Below, piece after piece: positions 1-7,725 of a stretch of DNA of 64,000 bases. The notes beneath the pieces were generated by a model, which worked only from the letters and a program-made list of their open reading frames with translations, did no database searches and was not told where the DNA came from. Positions within the stretch are counted from its first letter, which is position 1, and each line of letters begins with the position of its first letter. Source of the DNA: JTS-RE37 sp963756115 (lineage in GTDB: Bacteria; Bacteroidota; Bacteroidia; Flavobacteriales; Flavobacteriaceae); assembly GCA_963756115.1 (NCBI GenBank), contig CAVWMN010000001.1, positions 186,001 to 250,000 on the forward strand, read 5' to 3'. Both the position numbers and the translations under genes were made by a program.

Positions 1-311
1 GGGGAAGTGCCCACAGTTTTGGGATCCATGTAGCGAAGATGGCGGGGATGCCGCAGCAGGTGATACACAAGGCCAACAAAATCCTTAATAAACTGGAGAA
101 ATCGCATTCGAGTGAAGAGCTTACAGACAAGCTGCAGGCTGTACAGAACGAGATGCAACTGAGTTTCTTCAACCTGGACGACCCGCTGCTGGAACAGATC
201 AAGGATGAGATCGTCAACCTGGATATCGATACGCTGACACCGGTGGAAGCGCTTATGAAACTCAATGAGATCAAGCGGTTGCTGACCAAAAAGAAGAAGG
301 CTATTTCCTGA
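1..311 (+). CDS. mutS: DNA mismatch repair protein MutS, C-terminal end (partial)
   Basis: The frame is open from base 3 to the TGA at 309-311 with no start codon inside the window, so only the last 102 codons or so of a protein of about 860-880 residues are present. The first residues read GSAHSFGIHVAKMAGMP, the end of the MutS ABC-type ATPase domain and the helix-turn-helix dimer contact. The motif MQLSFFNLDDPLLEQI near the C terminus is the conserved C-terminal MutS segment. MutS binds mismatches and recruits MutL in the cytoplasm. The ATG at 39 is internal to the family alignment and is not a real start. No hairpin terminator is obvious before the tRNA that follows. The assignment is secure. 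Confidence 0.95.
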   Translation, partial: GSAHSFGIHVAKMAGMPQQVIHKANKILNKLEKSHSSEELTDKLQAVQNEMQLSFFNLDDPLLEQIKDEIVNLDIDTLTPVEALMKLNEIKRLLTKKKKAIS

Positions 312-424
312 ACCCAGTGGCTGGGGGTATTTACTGCTTTTACCGACAAATTTTCTTTGCCTTTTACAGAATTATATTAAATTTGCATCCGCATCGGTTA
401 AAGATGTGCTGTTCTTTAAATAAT

Positions 425-497
425 GCGAAAATAGCTCAGTTGGTAGAGCGCCACCTTGCCAAGGTGGAGGTCGCGGGTTCGAATCCCGTTTTTCGCT
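425..497 (+). tRNA. tRNA-Gly(GCC)
   Basis: A full cloverleaf of 73 nt can be folded. The acceptor stem GCGAAAA (425-431) pairs with TTTTCGC (490-496). The anticodon stem is CCACC/GGTGG around the loop TTGCCAA, giving anticodon GCC. The T arm GCGGG-TTCGAAT-CCCGT is canonical, and the discriminator is U73, as expected for bacterial glycine tRNA. CCA is not encoded. Confidence 0.96.
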
Positions 498-536
498 CTC
501 AGTAAGATCCACGTTCTGCCAGGGGTAGAAACGTCT

Positions 537-590
537 GCTCGAGTGGTGGTTCCGTCCCGATAGCTATCGGGATCGGGAGGCAGACACGTT
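537..590 (+). pseudogene. tRNA-Leu remnant interrupted by a palindromic insert
   Basis: Bases 537-549 repeat the first 13 nt of the intact tRNA-Leu at 631 exactly. Bases 582-590 (AGACACGTT) repeat its D-loop and anticodon-stem side. Between them, 31 bases replace the normal 5-6 nt and include the palindrome at 555-572. Nothing downstream of 591 matches the rest of a tRNA, so no cloverleaf can form. It is best read as a 5' fragment of a duplicated tRNA-Leu carrying an inserted palindromic element. It could instead be a recombination scar. Confidence 0.6.
555..572. repeat. Perfect 18-bp palindrome
   Basis: TCCCGATAGCTATCGGGA is its own reverse complement and is followed by a partial repetition (TCGGGA at 573-578). 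From memory, this palindrome is a common dispersed intergenic element in flavobacterial genomes. Its position inside the tRNA-Leu remnant makes it look inserted. Confidence 0.7.
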
Positions 591-630
591 GAAATGGCGT
601 GTAAGGACCCTTGTATACTATAATATTTTT

Positions 631-714
631 GCTCGAGTGGTGGAACTGGTAGACACGTTGGACTTAAAATCCAATGGCCATTAGGCCGTGCGGGTTCAAG
701 TCCCGCCTCGAGTA
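631..714 (+). tRNA. tRNA-Leu(TAA)
   Basis: This is a class II tRNA of 84 nt with a long variable arm. The acceptor stem GCTCGAG (631-637) pairs with CTCGAGT (707-713), with a G-T pair at the first position, and the discriminator is A714. The anticodon stem TTGGA/TCCAA encloses the loop CTTAAAA, so the anticodon is TAA and it reads UUA. The T arm is GCGGG-TTCAAGT-CCCGC. It is followed closely by an intrinsic terminator. Confidence 0.96.
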
Positions 715-720
715 CGAATA

Positions 721-834
721 AGTGGAAAAGCCAAAGCGAAAGCTTTGGTTTTTTTGTTTGGTGCGCTGAGCCAAATGGAATTTGAGCGATAGCGCGAAGA
801 CAAAAAGCCAGACTGGAAGGATGGCTTTTCCACT
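721..834. repeat. 12-bp inverted repeat flanking the tRNA terminator
   Basis: AGTGGAAAAGCC (721-732) is exactly complementary in reverse to GGCTTTTCCACT (823-834), with about 90 nt between the arms. The left arm overlaps the terminator stem. No ORF lies between the arms. It could be a second, long-range RNA structure or the ends of a small mobile remnant. Confidence 0.5.
731..755 (+). terminator. Intrinsic terminator after tRNA-Leu
   Basis: CCAAAGC (731-737), loop GAAA and GCTTTGG (742-748) form a 7-bp stem followed directly by seven T (749-755). It lies 16 nt after the tRNA and probably ends the tRNA-Gly/tRNA-Leu transcript. Confidence 0.85.
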
Positions 835-943
835 TTCAACAACTTCGCGTGGGACTCGCCAACAGGGAATATTGACGTAGTGGAAAAATAAGATCCATAT
901 CAATTCGATCGGGAATTCAGAACACTCTATCATACTATATAAC

Positions 944-1062
944 GGCGGGGGATATACCATCCCCTCCCCAATCTCAATCTAACCTGTTCCAGTGTAATTA
1001 GCCAGCAGTCCGGCGCAATTCCCGCTCTCCGCGTGGATATTTAAGATATCATTGAATTCGCT
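944..1062 (+). repeat. Dispersed repeat, copy A
   Basis: This is the longest copy. It starts with a hairpin in which GGGGAT and ATCCCC flank the loop ATACC, then CCCCAATCTCAATCTAAC, then a block containing TTCCAGTGTAATTAGCCAGCAGTCC, and it ends near GATATCATTGAATTCGCT. The first 40 bases match copy C at 36 positions by eye, and the ends also match (GGATATTT...ATATCATTGA). It encodes no obvious product. Confidence 0.7.
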
Positions 1063-1188
1063 TTAAAAGGATCAGGAGAGAAAGGGGTGTACTGTTATTA
1101 TAGCCCGATTTGTTTGCCTGACTGCAGCATTTCCATATACAAAACTCTCTAAGGATAATATATCTGCCAACCCATTCAATTTATAAAG

Positions 1189-1271
1189 GTCGGGGCTATA
1201 CCATCCCCTCCCCAACCACAAGCTAACCTATTCCAGCGTAATAATCCAGCAGTTTAGGACAATACGCGGAA
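1189..1271 (+). repeat. Dispersed repeat, copy B
   Basis: This copy is in the same orientation as A and C. It shares CTATACCATCCCCTCCCCAA, then GCTAACCTATTCCAGCGTAA and CCAGCAGT, but decays after about 80 bases near ACGCGGA. The conserved CGGGG...CCCC hairpin at its start is kept. It lies about 220 bp before the EEP-family gene. Confidence 0.65.
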
Positions 1272-1493
1272 CTTATACCGAACATTTTAGGGAATCTTGT
1301 ATCTGGTTTGCATTTCAGGGAGACATAAAGAATATCATAAAGGGTTCTAGTAGTACCTGCATAAATGAAGCACTATAGATTCCCTATTACCCAGCTTATG
1401 GGATTATCTTAAACATACCAGCATAATTAAAAATTTTATGATATAAGCAAAATTGCCATCATATGGAACCATGCCATCTTGTATCTTTATCCT

Positions 1494-2579
1494 ATGCTTT
1501 CAGTTTATTATATCGTATCAGCCGTAATCATAACAGCAAGTCTGTTGCCCTTTATAACCCATCAGCACTGGATATTCCGCGTTTGGGAGATCGGAAGGAT
1601 CCAGGTCATGATACTTCAAATCATCATACTCATCCTGGGCATCCTATTCGTAGATGACAAAAACCTTTATTTCTGGGCACTCGCCTTTTTGCATATGTCT
1701 CTGATCCTGTATCATGTCATCATCTTAATTCCCTATACCTCGTTATATAAGAAGACAACGCCAAAAGATATACCGGAACATTCCACGACAATTTCAATCG
1801 TATCAGTGAATGTGTATCAGTTTAATGAACAGTATGACGAATTAATAAAACTGGTCAGGGATTTCCAACCCGATATCCTGCTTACCATGGAATCCAACAA
1901 GGCCTGGGAGGATGCTATGACCGTAATTGAAGGAGAATATCCCAACTTTAAAAAAGTTGCTTTGGAAAATACATACGGGATTCATTTTTATACCAAATTG
2001 CCAGCGAATGCCATACGGGTTAATTACTTTATTGCAGATGACCTGCCGAGTATCGAAGCTTCCCTGGTCACCGAAGATGGCATTCCATTTACATTTTTTG
2101 GGGTTCACCCACCCCCACCAAGCCCTACCGAAGAAGATAATTCCCGGGAACGGGATGGAGAATTGCTTTCGGTTGCAAAGAAAGTTAAAGAAACGAAGGG
2201 TCCCGTGATCGTCGTTGGCGACTTTAACAATGTGGCCTGGGCAAAATCCTCCATTCTATTCAGAAAGACTTCCGAATTGCTGGATCCCAGGATCGGCCGT
2301 GGACTGGTATCTACATTTCATGCCAGGTACCGGTTGCTTAGGTTTCCTATTGATCTCTTTTTCCATTCCCCGGATATATTTATTAAAGACTTTAATACAT
2401 TACGAAATATCGGAAGTGACCACCTACCCCTTTTCTGCAGGTTTTTTATAAATCACACGGAAGATATACAGGAGGAGGAAGTGGAACTTCTTGAGGCAGG
2501 AGAAGAGGAAGAAGTAGCTGAAATGATAGAAGATGGCATTAAGGAAGAAGGGGACCGATCCAAAGTTGCCTCTGAATAG
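1494..2579 (+). CDS. Membrane-anchored endonuclease/exonuclease/phosphatase (EEP) family protein
   Basis: The protein has 361 residues from the ATG at 1494; a TTG at 1479 would add five residues. Three hydrophobic helices (about residues 2-22, 36-54 and 58-80) precede an EEP fold. Motifs in order are SVNVYQFN, the metal-binding Glu in LTMESN, GVHPPPP, GDFNN and SDHLPLF, which are the usual Asn, Glu, His, Asp/Asn and Asp/His catalytic positions. The C terminus is a very acidic tail after the domain. EEP enzymes are Mg-dependent phosphodiesterases or phosphatases; the substrate cannot be told, and a lipid or extracytoplasmic nucleic acid is possible given the membrane anchor. It has no co-directional neighbour and is bracketed by repeat copies B and C, which suggests acquisition or mobility. 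Confidence 0.85.
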   Translation: MLSVYYIVSAVIITASLLPFITHQHWIFRVWEIGRIQVMILQIIILILGILFVDDKNLYFWALAFLHMSLILYHVIILIPYTSLYKKTTPKDIPEHSTTISIVSVNVYQFNEQYDELIKLVRDFQPDILLTMESNKAWEDAMTVIEGEYPNFKKVALENTYGIHFYTKLPANAIRVNYFIADDLPSIEASLVTEDGIPFTFFGVHPPPPSPTEEDNSRERDGELLSVAKKVKETKGPVIVVGDFNNVAWAKSSILFRKTSELLDPRIGRGLVSTFHARYRLLRFPIDLFFHSPDIFIKDFNTLRNIGSDHLPLFCRFFINHTEDIQEEEVELLEAGEEEEVAEMIEDGIKEEGDRSKVASE

Positions 2580-2660
2580 GATAATGAATTTTTTGGTTAC
2601 AAGATTTACGGAGGTTAAAAAGTGATTTTTCGAAAATGGGATAAACTATTTAAATTCAGC

Positions 2661-2771
2661 GACGGGGGATGTACCATCCCCACCCCAATCGCAATCTAAC
2701 TTATTCCAGTGCAAAAAACCAGCAGTCCAGGTTCTCATAGCGGATATTTGAAAATATCATTGATATAGCTA
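2661..2771 (+). repeat. Dispersed repeat, copy C
   Basis: It begins GACGGGGGATGTACCATCCC and keeps the hairpin of copy A. It continues with CGCAATCTAACTTATTCCAG, ACCAGCAGTCCAGG and GGATATTTGAAAATATCATT. It is in direct orientation with A and B and lies 81 bp after the EEP gene. Relative to A it has a gap of several bases in the middle and otherwise runs the full length. Confidence 0.7.
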
Positions 2772-2848
2772 TGACAATAGGGCAAAAAAAGGATTAAAAA
2801 AGACTTTGTCCATGCCTAGGAAAAACTACAGCTACAATTTTCAAAGTC

Positions 2849-3079
2849 CTACTGCGATTTGGGGCGATACGCCAACTCGGTAAAGTCATCAGGATTAAGG
2901 GAAAGGAACTCACACAATTTGACCTTTGAACGTACGCTAAGCGAATCATTGAGGCCTTTCATATACAGGGAAATTTCTTCCTGGGTAGCACCCGATACCC
3001 GGGCCAATACTTCAAGCTCCTGCATCATATTTTGCCAGTCCCCGTTATAACATTTAAAAATTGCTCTTTTAAGTTGCAC
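2849..3079 (-). CDS. Small hypothetical protein
   Basis: A 76-residue frame starting at GTG 3079; the frame stays open further upstream without an ATG. I do not recognise a family. The composition looks like a real soluble, mostly helical protein (ELEVLARVSGATQEEISLYM, then KLCEFLSLNPDDFTELAY), with charged residues and hydrophobic positions spaced as in amphipathic helices. It has no signal peptide or membrane segment. It is divergent from the response regulator that starts at 3341 and lies 77 bp from repeat copy C. The lack of an ATG is a weakness; it may be a fragment of a longer gene. Confidence 0.5.
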   Translation of the reverse strand: MQLKRAIFKCYNGDWQNMMQELEVLARVSGATQEEISLYMKGLNDSLSVRSKVKLCEFLSLNPDDFTELAYRPKSQ

Positions 3080-3340
3080 TTCAACTATGTTAGAAAATCT
3101 ACTAAATGTAAGGCTTATATTACATTGTGCGACATTTTCCGCAATTATTCGAATCCCCGTCTTAAAATTTTACTTTTTTTTAATACCCCAATAAAATTAT
3201 GTAAATGGCCGATCATAGTTTCAGGGTGCCTGCCAGGTAGTCCCGAGGTGCGGTTGCACATAAATTTGTTACATTTACCATATATGAGATATACCGGGGG
3301 AAGATCAATCCCCGGCTTTGACAATCTTCAATCATTGCCG

Positions 3341-3784
3341 ATGGATCCGATTCCTTACATTCTTGTTGCCGACGATGATCCGGACGATTGCAGGTTTTTC
3401 AGGGAAGCTTTGGAAGAATTGCCCATCAATGCAAATCAAAAATATGTCAATGATGGTGAAGAGCTCATGCGCTTCCTTGGAATGAATTACGCAAAACTGC
3501 CCGAAATCCTGTTCCTGGATCTTAATATGCCCCGCAGAAGCGGATTTCAATGCCTTACAGAAATAAAAAACAACAACAAACTTAAAAAGATCCCGGTCGT
3601 TATCATTTCCACTTATTTTGACAACCGCATAGCTGATGTCCTATACAAGATGGGTGCGTCTTATTATATAAAGAAGCCCATTGGGTTTTCACAATTACAG
3701 GAATTGATTTCCCGTGCGGTTCAGCTCGTAACTCAGAAGCATATCCATCGTCCGGCAAAAGACGATTTTTTACTTAGCATTTAA
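3341..3784 (+). CDS. Single-domain response regulator (Rcp1/CheY type)
   Basis: This is a stand-alone receiver domain of 147 residues. The acidic pocket is DDDPDD (residues 11-16), the phosphoacceptor is Asp60 in FLDLNMP, the switch Ser is residue 90 (IIST) and the conserved Lys is Lys112 in KKP. There is no output domain, so it acts by protein contact, as in Rcp1-like regulators fed by PAS or phytochrome kinases. The start at ATG 3341 was chosen because the receiver fold begins within ten residues; the frame is open back to 3032 but the extension is unrelated to the family. The hybrid kinase at 6096 is a possible partner by proximity only. Confidence 0.9.
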   Translation: MDPIPYILVADDDPDDCRFFREALEELPINANQKYVNDGEELMRFLGMNYAKLPEILFLDLNMPRRSGFQCLTEIKNNNKLKKIPVVIISTYFDNRIADVLYKMGASYYIKKPIGFSQLQELISRAVQLVTQKHIHRPAKDDFLLSI

Positions 3785-3833
3785 GTCTCCAGTGAAAAAT
3801 AACTACCAAGGCCAGCATCAAAATCCTGATACC

Positions 3834-5806
3834 ATGAAATATTACCTCATCTTTCTTCTGCTTATATGCGGAATACATGCCCTGAATGCTCAGGATAAAA
3901 ATAGTGCTGTTACGCAACAGGAAAACCACTTCTTATCATCCGGCCAATGGGCCAATTACGGGAACGATCCCGGGGGGATGCGGTATTCGCCCCTGGCCCA
4001 GATCCATGCGGGAAATATTGTAAATCTCAAACCCGCCTGGACCTTTCAAACGGGGGAACTGGATACATATTCCGGAACAGAGGTCGCATCCAAGGCCGCC
4101 TTTGAGGCTACCCCTATCATGGTCAACGGTGTGCTCTACCTGAGTACCCCCACCAACCGTACCATCGCCATTGACGCGGTTACCGGAGAAGAACGCTGGA
4201 TGTATGATCCCGGAGTGGACCTGAAAGCCGGGTATTCGGAAATGGCCTCCCGCGGGGTTTCCAAGTGGATCGATGGCACGTTGCAGCCCGGTGATCCCGG
4301 GTATATGCGGATCCTTGTCGCTACGATCGACGGCCGACTCATCGCGCTGGATTACAATACCGGGCAACCGGTTCGATCATTCGGGAAAAAAGGGACCATA
4401 GACCTTACCAGAGGGTTGGGAAGCATACAGGTTACCTCTCCGCCAGCAGTGATCAACGACCTTATAATCATCGGTTCAACCATGGGGGACAACCAGCGGT
4501 TCGATTATCCCAAAGGCGTGGTACGTGCTTTTGATGCCAAGACGGGGGATTTGGTCTGGTCCTGGGATCCCATCCCAAGGAAGCTTACCGATACGGGGGC
4601 AGATACCTGGAAAGGTGAAAAGGCGTTCAGGACCGGTGCTGCAAATGCCTGGGCGCCCTTATCCGTGGATCAGGAGCTCGGCCTTGTTTTTGTACCTACT
4701 TCCTGCCCCAGTCCGGATTATTACGGGGGCGAACGCCTGGGTGATAACCTTTTTGCCAATTCCCTGGTTGCCATCAAGGCAGCCACCGGGGAAATAGCCT
4801 GGCATTTTCAGACCGTACACCATGATATCTGGGATTATGACCTCCCTGCACAACCGGTGCTGTTCAATCTTGAAAAGGAGGGGAAGAAAATACCGGCAGT
4901 TGTTATTGTCACCAAAATGGGGCACATTTTTGCTTTTGACCGTCGGACCGGGAAGCTCTATTCCCCAATGAGGAACGTGTAGTCCCACCATCAGATGTTC
5001 CCGGGGAGGAAGCCGCTGCCACCCAGCCATTCCCCAAGGTACTTCCTGTCTTCGGCATCCGGAATGTTACGGTGGAGGATGCCTGGGGGCCCACCCCGGA
5101 ACTCCTGCAACAAGCCAGGGAAAGAATCAGCGGCCTGGTCAACCAGGGGATCTTCACCCCGCCCGGTCTGCAGGGTACTATTGTAAGCCCAAGCAATGTA
5201 GGGGGTATGAACTGGAGCGGCGCCAGTTTCGATCCGGAACGCCACCTGCTTGTGACCAACATCAACATGCTTGCGGCCGTGATACAGCTGCATCCCAGGA
5301 CAGAGGATAATCCGGAAACGATCAATGAAAAGAAACCCCGTGCAGAAATCGGGCGGCAGGAAGGGACCCCCTATCTGATGTCCAGGGATTACCTTTTTAC
5401 CCTGGGGCCGTCCAATGAATTTGTAATGCAGACCAAACCTCCCTGGGGCACGCTGGCTGCTGTGGACATGACCAGCGGAACCCTTAAATGGGAGGTACCA
5501 CTGGGGGTGATGATGGACACCGAAAAATATCCGGATGCCACAAAATGGGGCTCCCTAAGCCTCGGGGGTGCCATTACCACCGCCGGGGGGCTGGTCTTTA
5601 TAGCTGGCACCCTGGACGGATACCTCAGGGCATTCCTTACAGATAACGGGGAAATGGTATGGGCTGCAGCGCTTCCTGCCGGCGGTCAGGCCACCCCAAT
5701 GACCTACCAGGTGGAGGGCAAACAGTATGTGGTCATTGCTGCCGGCGGCCATGGCAAGCTGGGCACCAAACTTGGGGATTATGTGGTGGCGTTTGCACTA
5801 GATTAA
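3834..5806 (+). pseudogene. PQQ-dependent dehydrogenase, interrupted by one frameshift
   Basis: Two adjacent frames together encode one quinoprotein of about 657 residues. It begins with a signal peptide (MKYYLIFLLLICGIHALNAQ, start ATG 3834) and carries the propeller motifs WANYGNDPGGMRYSPL, the family stretch around SPDYYGGERLGDN and VHHDIWDYDLPAQP, and ends HGKLGTKLGDYVVAFAL. The frame breaks at the C run 4963-4966: one extra C would join KLYSP to NEERVVPPSDVPG and restore the whole protein. PQQ dehydrogenases of this soluble type oxidise sugars or alcohols in the periplasm. It lacks the N-terminal membrane anchor of Gcd and a cytochrome domain. A homopolymer deletion can be a sequencing error or a real inactivating mutation; everything else is intact. 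Confidence 0.85.
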
Positions 5807-6095
5807 AGCTATCCCTTCATTTCCAGCAAATGCCCAATAAAATTGGCCACTTGTTGCCAGAATTGTGCCGGAGGTATGTAAGATTTTGCCTTAAAGCCTT
5901 ATTCTATTTCAATACATATCCTTCAAATCCCCCCTTATTAGGGCTTAATTCAGGTTCTTGTTCCCGAATTTTAAAAATTATTGCTAAATTCAACTCCTAG
6001 TAAGGATTTTTGGCCTTTTTGGTAACTAACCGTTTGTTTTCGATCCCCCATCCTGTTACACCCCTGGGCACCCTGTAATCAACGGACCGGAATAC

Positions 6096-7652
6096 ATGCA
6101 AAAAACAACTTCAGAATTATCAATAGAAAATGAATTCCTTAAACGCCAGCTTCTTGAAACACAATCGTTATCACGTATTGGAAGTTGGAACTGGAACGTG
6201 GCAACAGGCGAAGTACACTGGTCTGATATGATGTTCCTGTTGCTCGGCTACCAACCAAACTCAGTGGTCCCGTCCTATCACGCAGCACTCCGGCACGTAT
6301 ACGAAGAAGACCAGCCCCTGTATGAAGAGACATTGGAAAAGTGCTTAACTGAAAAATCTGGCTACTACCTTGAAAACAGGATCGTTCAGGTTGACAACAC
6401 CGTTATCCGGGTTATTTCCCGTGGCACCTGTTATTTGGATGAAAGCGGTGAAGTCCTACGGATGATAGGAACGGTGCAGGATATCACCGAACAACTACAA
6501 GCGGAAGAACTACTGCGCATAAAAGAAAAAGCTGAGGAAAACGACAGACTGAAATCAAAATTGCTGGCCAATATATCCCACGAAATCCGGACACCGCTGA
6601 ATGCTATCCTGGGTTTTTCCCAATTGTTAAAAAATCCCGACCTTTCCCGGGAGAGCCTGGAAACCTATATCGATATAATCAATTCCTCCGGAACACAATT
6701 AAAGGCCATCATATCAAACATCCTCGAATTATCCAAGATTGAAGCCAACCAGGTCTCCATTACCTACAGCAGGTGCAACCTGAATAAAATTATGGATGAA
6801 CTGCGCATCCAGTTTAATAATTCCCTCCCTGACAAATCCATTGCGTTAAACCTCCGGAAATCGCTGCCCGATGACATGAGCATCATCCACACAGATGGCA
6901 ACCGCCTGATCCAGATATTGTCTAACCTGCTGGAAAATGCCCAAAAATTTACACAAAAGGGAAGTATTGATTTTGGGTATGAAATCCACGGGGAATTTAT
7001 ATTTTTTACTGTAACGGATACAGGAATAGGCATCCCCGCCGAAGATCACCAGAATATCTTCAAAAGATTCTCTAAGCTCAATAATCCTGCCCACATTCAG
7101 GGCACCGGCCTGGGCCTTTCTATTGTAAAGGAATTGGTCACACTACTTGGGGGTGAGGTTTCTGTATCGTCAGCCCCTGGGCAGGGAGCTTCCTTTACTT
7201 TTTCAATCCCCTATCATCCCCTCAGGATAAAGGAAATCGAGCAACACCCCAACCCGCAACTCCGGTTTAACCTAAACTCCACAATTTTAATTGTGGAAGA
7301 CAATACCCTGAATTTTAAATATCTTAATATCATATTGAAAGAAAAAGGATATGAAACACTCCGCGCCAGGAATGGAAAGGAGGCGGTGCATTTTTTCAAC
7401 AAAGGCAGATCCATAGACTTGGTAATCATGGATTTAAGGATGCCCGTTATGGATGGGATCGAAGCTACGCAGCTCATCCGGAAGATCAATCCATCCATAC
7501 CCATAATCATGCAATCCGGCGATGTCCTGGACCCCATTGTAGGCAGGGCATTTGCAGTAGGGTGCAATGCCTTTGTCCCCAAACCTTTTTCAGAAGAGGA
7601 ACTTTTTGGGATCATTGAGAAACAACTGAAATTAACCTCATCCAACAAATAA
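6096..7652 (+). CDS. PAS-domain hybrid sensor histidine kinase/response regulator
   Basis: The protein has 518 residues with domains in order: coiled start, PAS fold (about 28-135, with WNWNVATGEVHWSD and a C-terminal PAC motif), HisKA with the phospho-accepting His162 in NISHEIRTPLNA, HATPase_c with the N box NLLENAQKF, G1 VTDTGIGIP and G2 GTGLGLSIV, then a receiver with the acidic pair VEDN, phospho-Asp in MDLRMPVMDG and Lys in PKPF. No transmembrane segment is seen, so it should be a cytoplasmic sensor. The receiver at its own C terminus implies a phosphorelay. It stands alone with gaps on both sides. Confidence 0.93.
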   Translation: MQKTTSELSIENEFLKRQLLETQSLSRIGSWNWNVATGEVHWSDMMFLLLGYQPNSVVPSYHAALRHVYEEDQPLYEETLEKCLTEKSGYYLENRIVQVDNTVIRVISRGTCYLDESGEVLRMIGTVQDITEQLQAEELLRIKEKAEENDRLKSKLLANISHEIRTPLNAILGFSQLLKNPDLSRESLETYIDIINSSGTQLKAIISNILELSKIEANQVSITYSRCNLNKIMDELRIQFNNSLPDKSIALNLRKSLPDDMSIIHTDGNRLIQILSNLLENAQKFTQKGSIDFGYEIHGEFIFFTVTDTGIGIPAEDHQNIFKRFSKLNNPAHIQGTGLGLSIVKELVTLLGGEVSVSSAPGQGASFTFSIPYHPLRIKEIEQHPNPQLRFNLNSTILIVEDNTLNFKYLNIILKEKGYETLRARNGKEAVHFFNKGRSIDLVIMDLRMPVMDGIEATQLIRKINPSIPIIMQSGDVLDPIVGRAFAVGCNAFVPKPFSEEELFGIIEKQLKLTSSNK

Positions 7653-7725
7653 TGGCCGGATAGATAGCCACAAATCCCACCAGGGGCAACAATTCGGTCA
7701 GCAGGATATAAACTACCTTCAGAGC

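Larger units (their letters stand above)
715..1493. other. Gene-poor region downstream of tRNA-Leu
   Basis: No convincing coding frame is seen here on either strand; the minus frame at 664-960 overlaps the tRNA and is not credible. The stretch holds the terminator, the 12-bp inverted repeat and copies A and B of the dispersed repeat. The rest is AT-rich with no recognisable signal. Together with the tRNA-Leu remnant it looks like an insertion-prone tRNA flank. Confidence 0.6.

Noticed and set aside
317..505. 62-residue plus-strand frame
   Set aside because: It overlaps the whole tRNA-Gly gene; the second half is simply the tRNA read as codons.
624..631. TATTTTTG directly before tRNA-Leu as a promoter -7 box
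   Set aside because: It matches TAnnTTTG, but the transcript would begin inside the mature tRNA.
664..960. 98-residue minus-strand frame
   Set aside because: It runs through the tRNA-Leu gene, its terminator and repeat copy A and has no protein-like pattern.
3032..3340. N-terminal extension of the response regulator
   Set aside because: The extension has no receiver-family similarity and overlaps the start of the divergent 76-residue ORF; ATG 3341 gives the normal receiver length.
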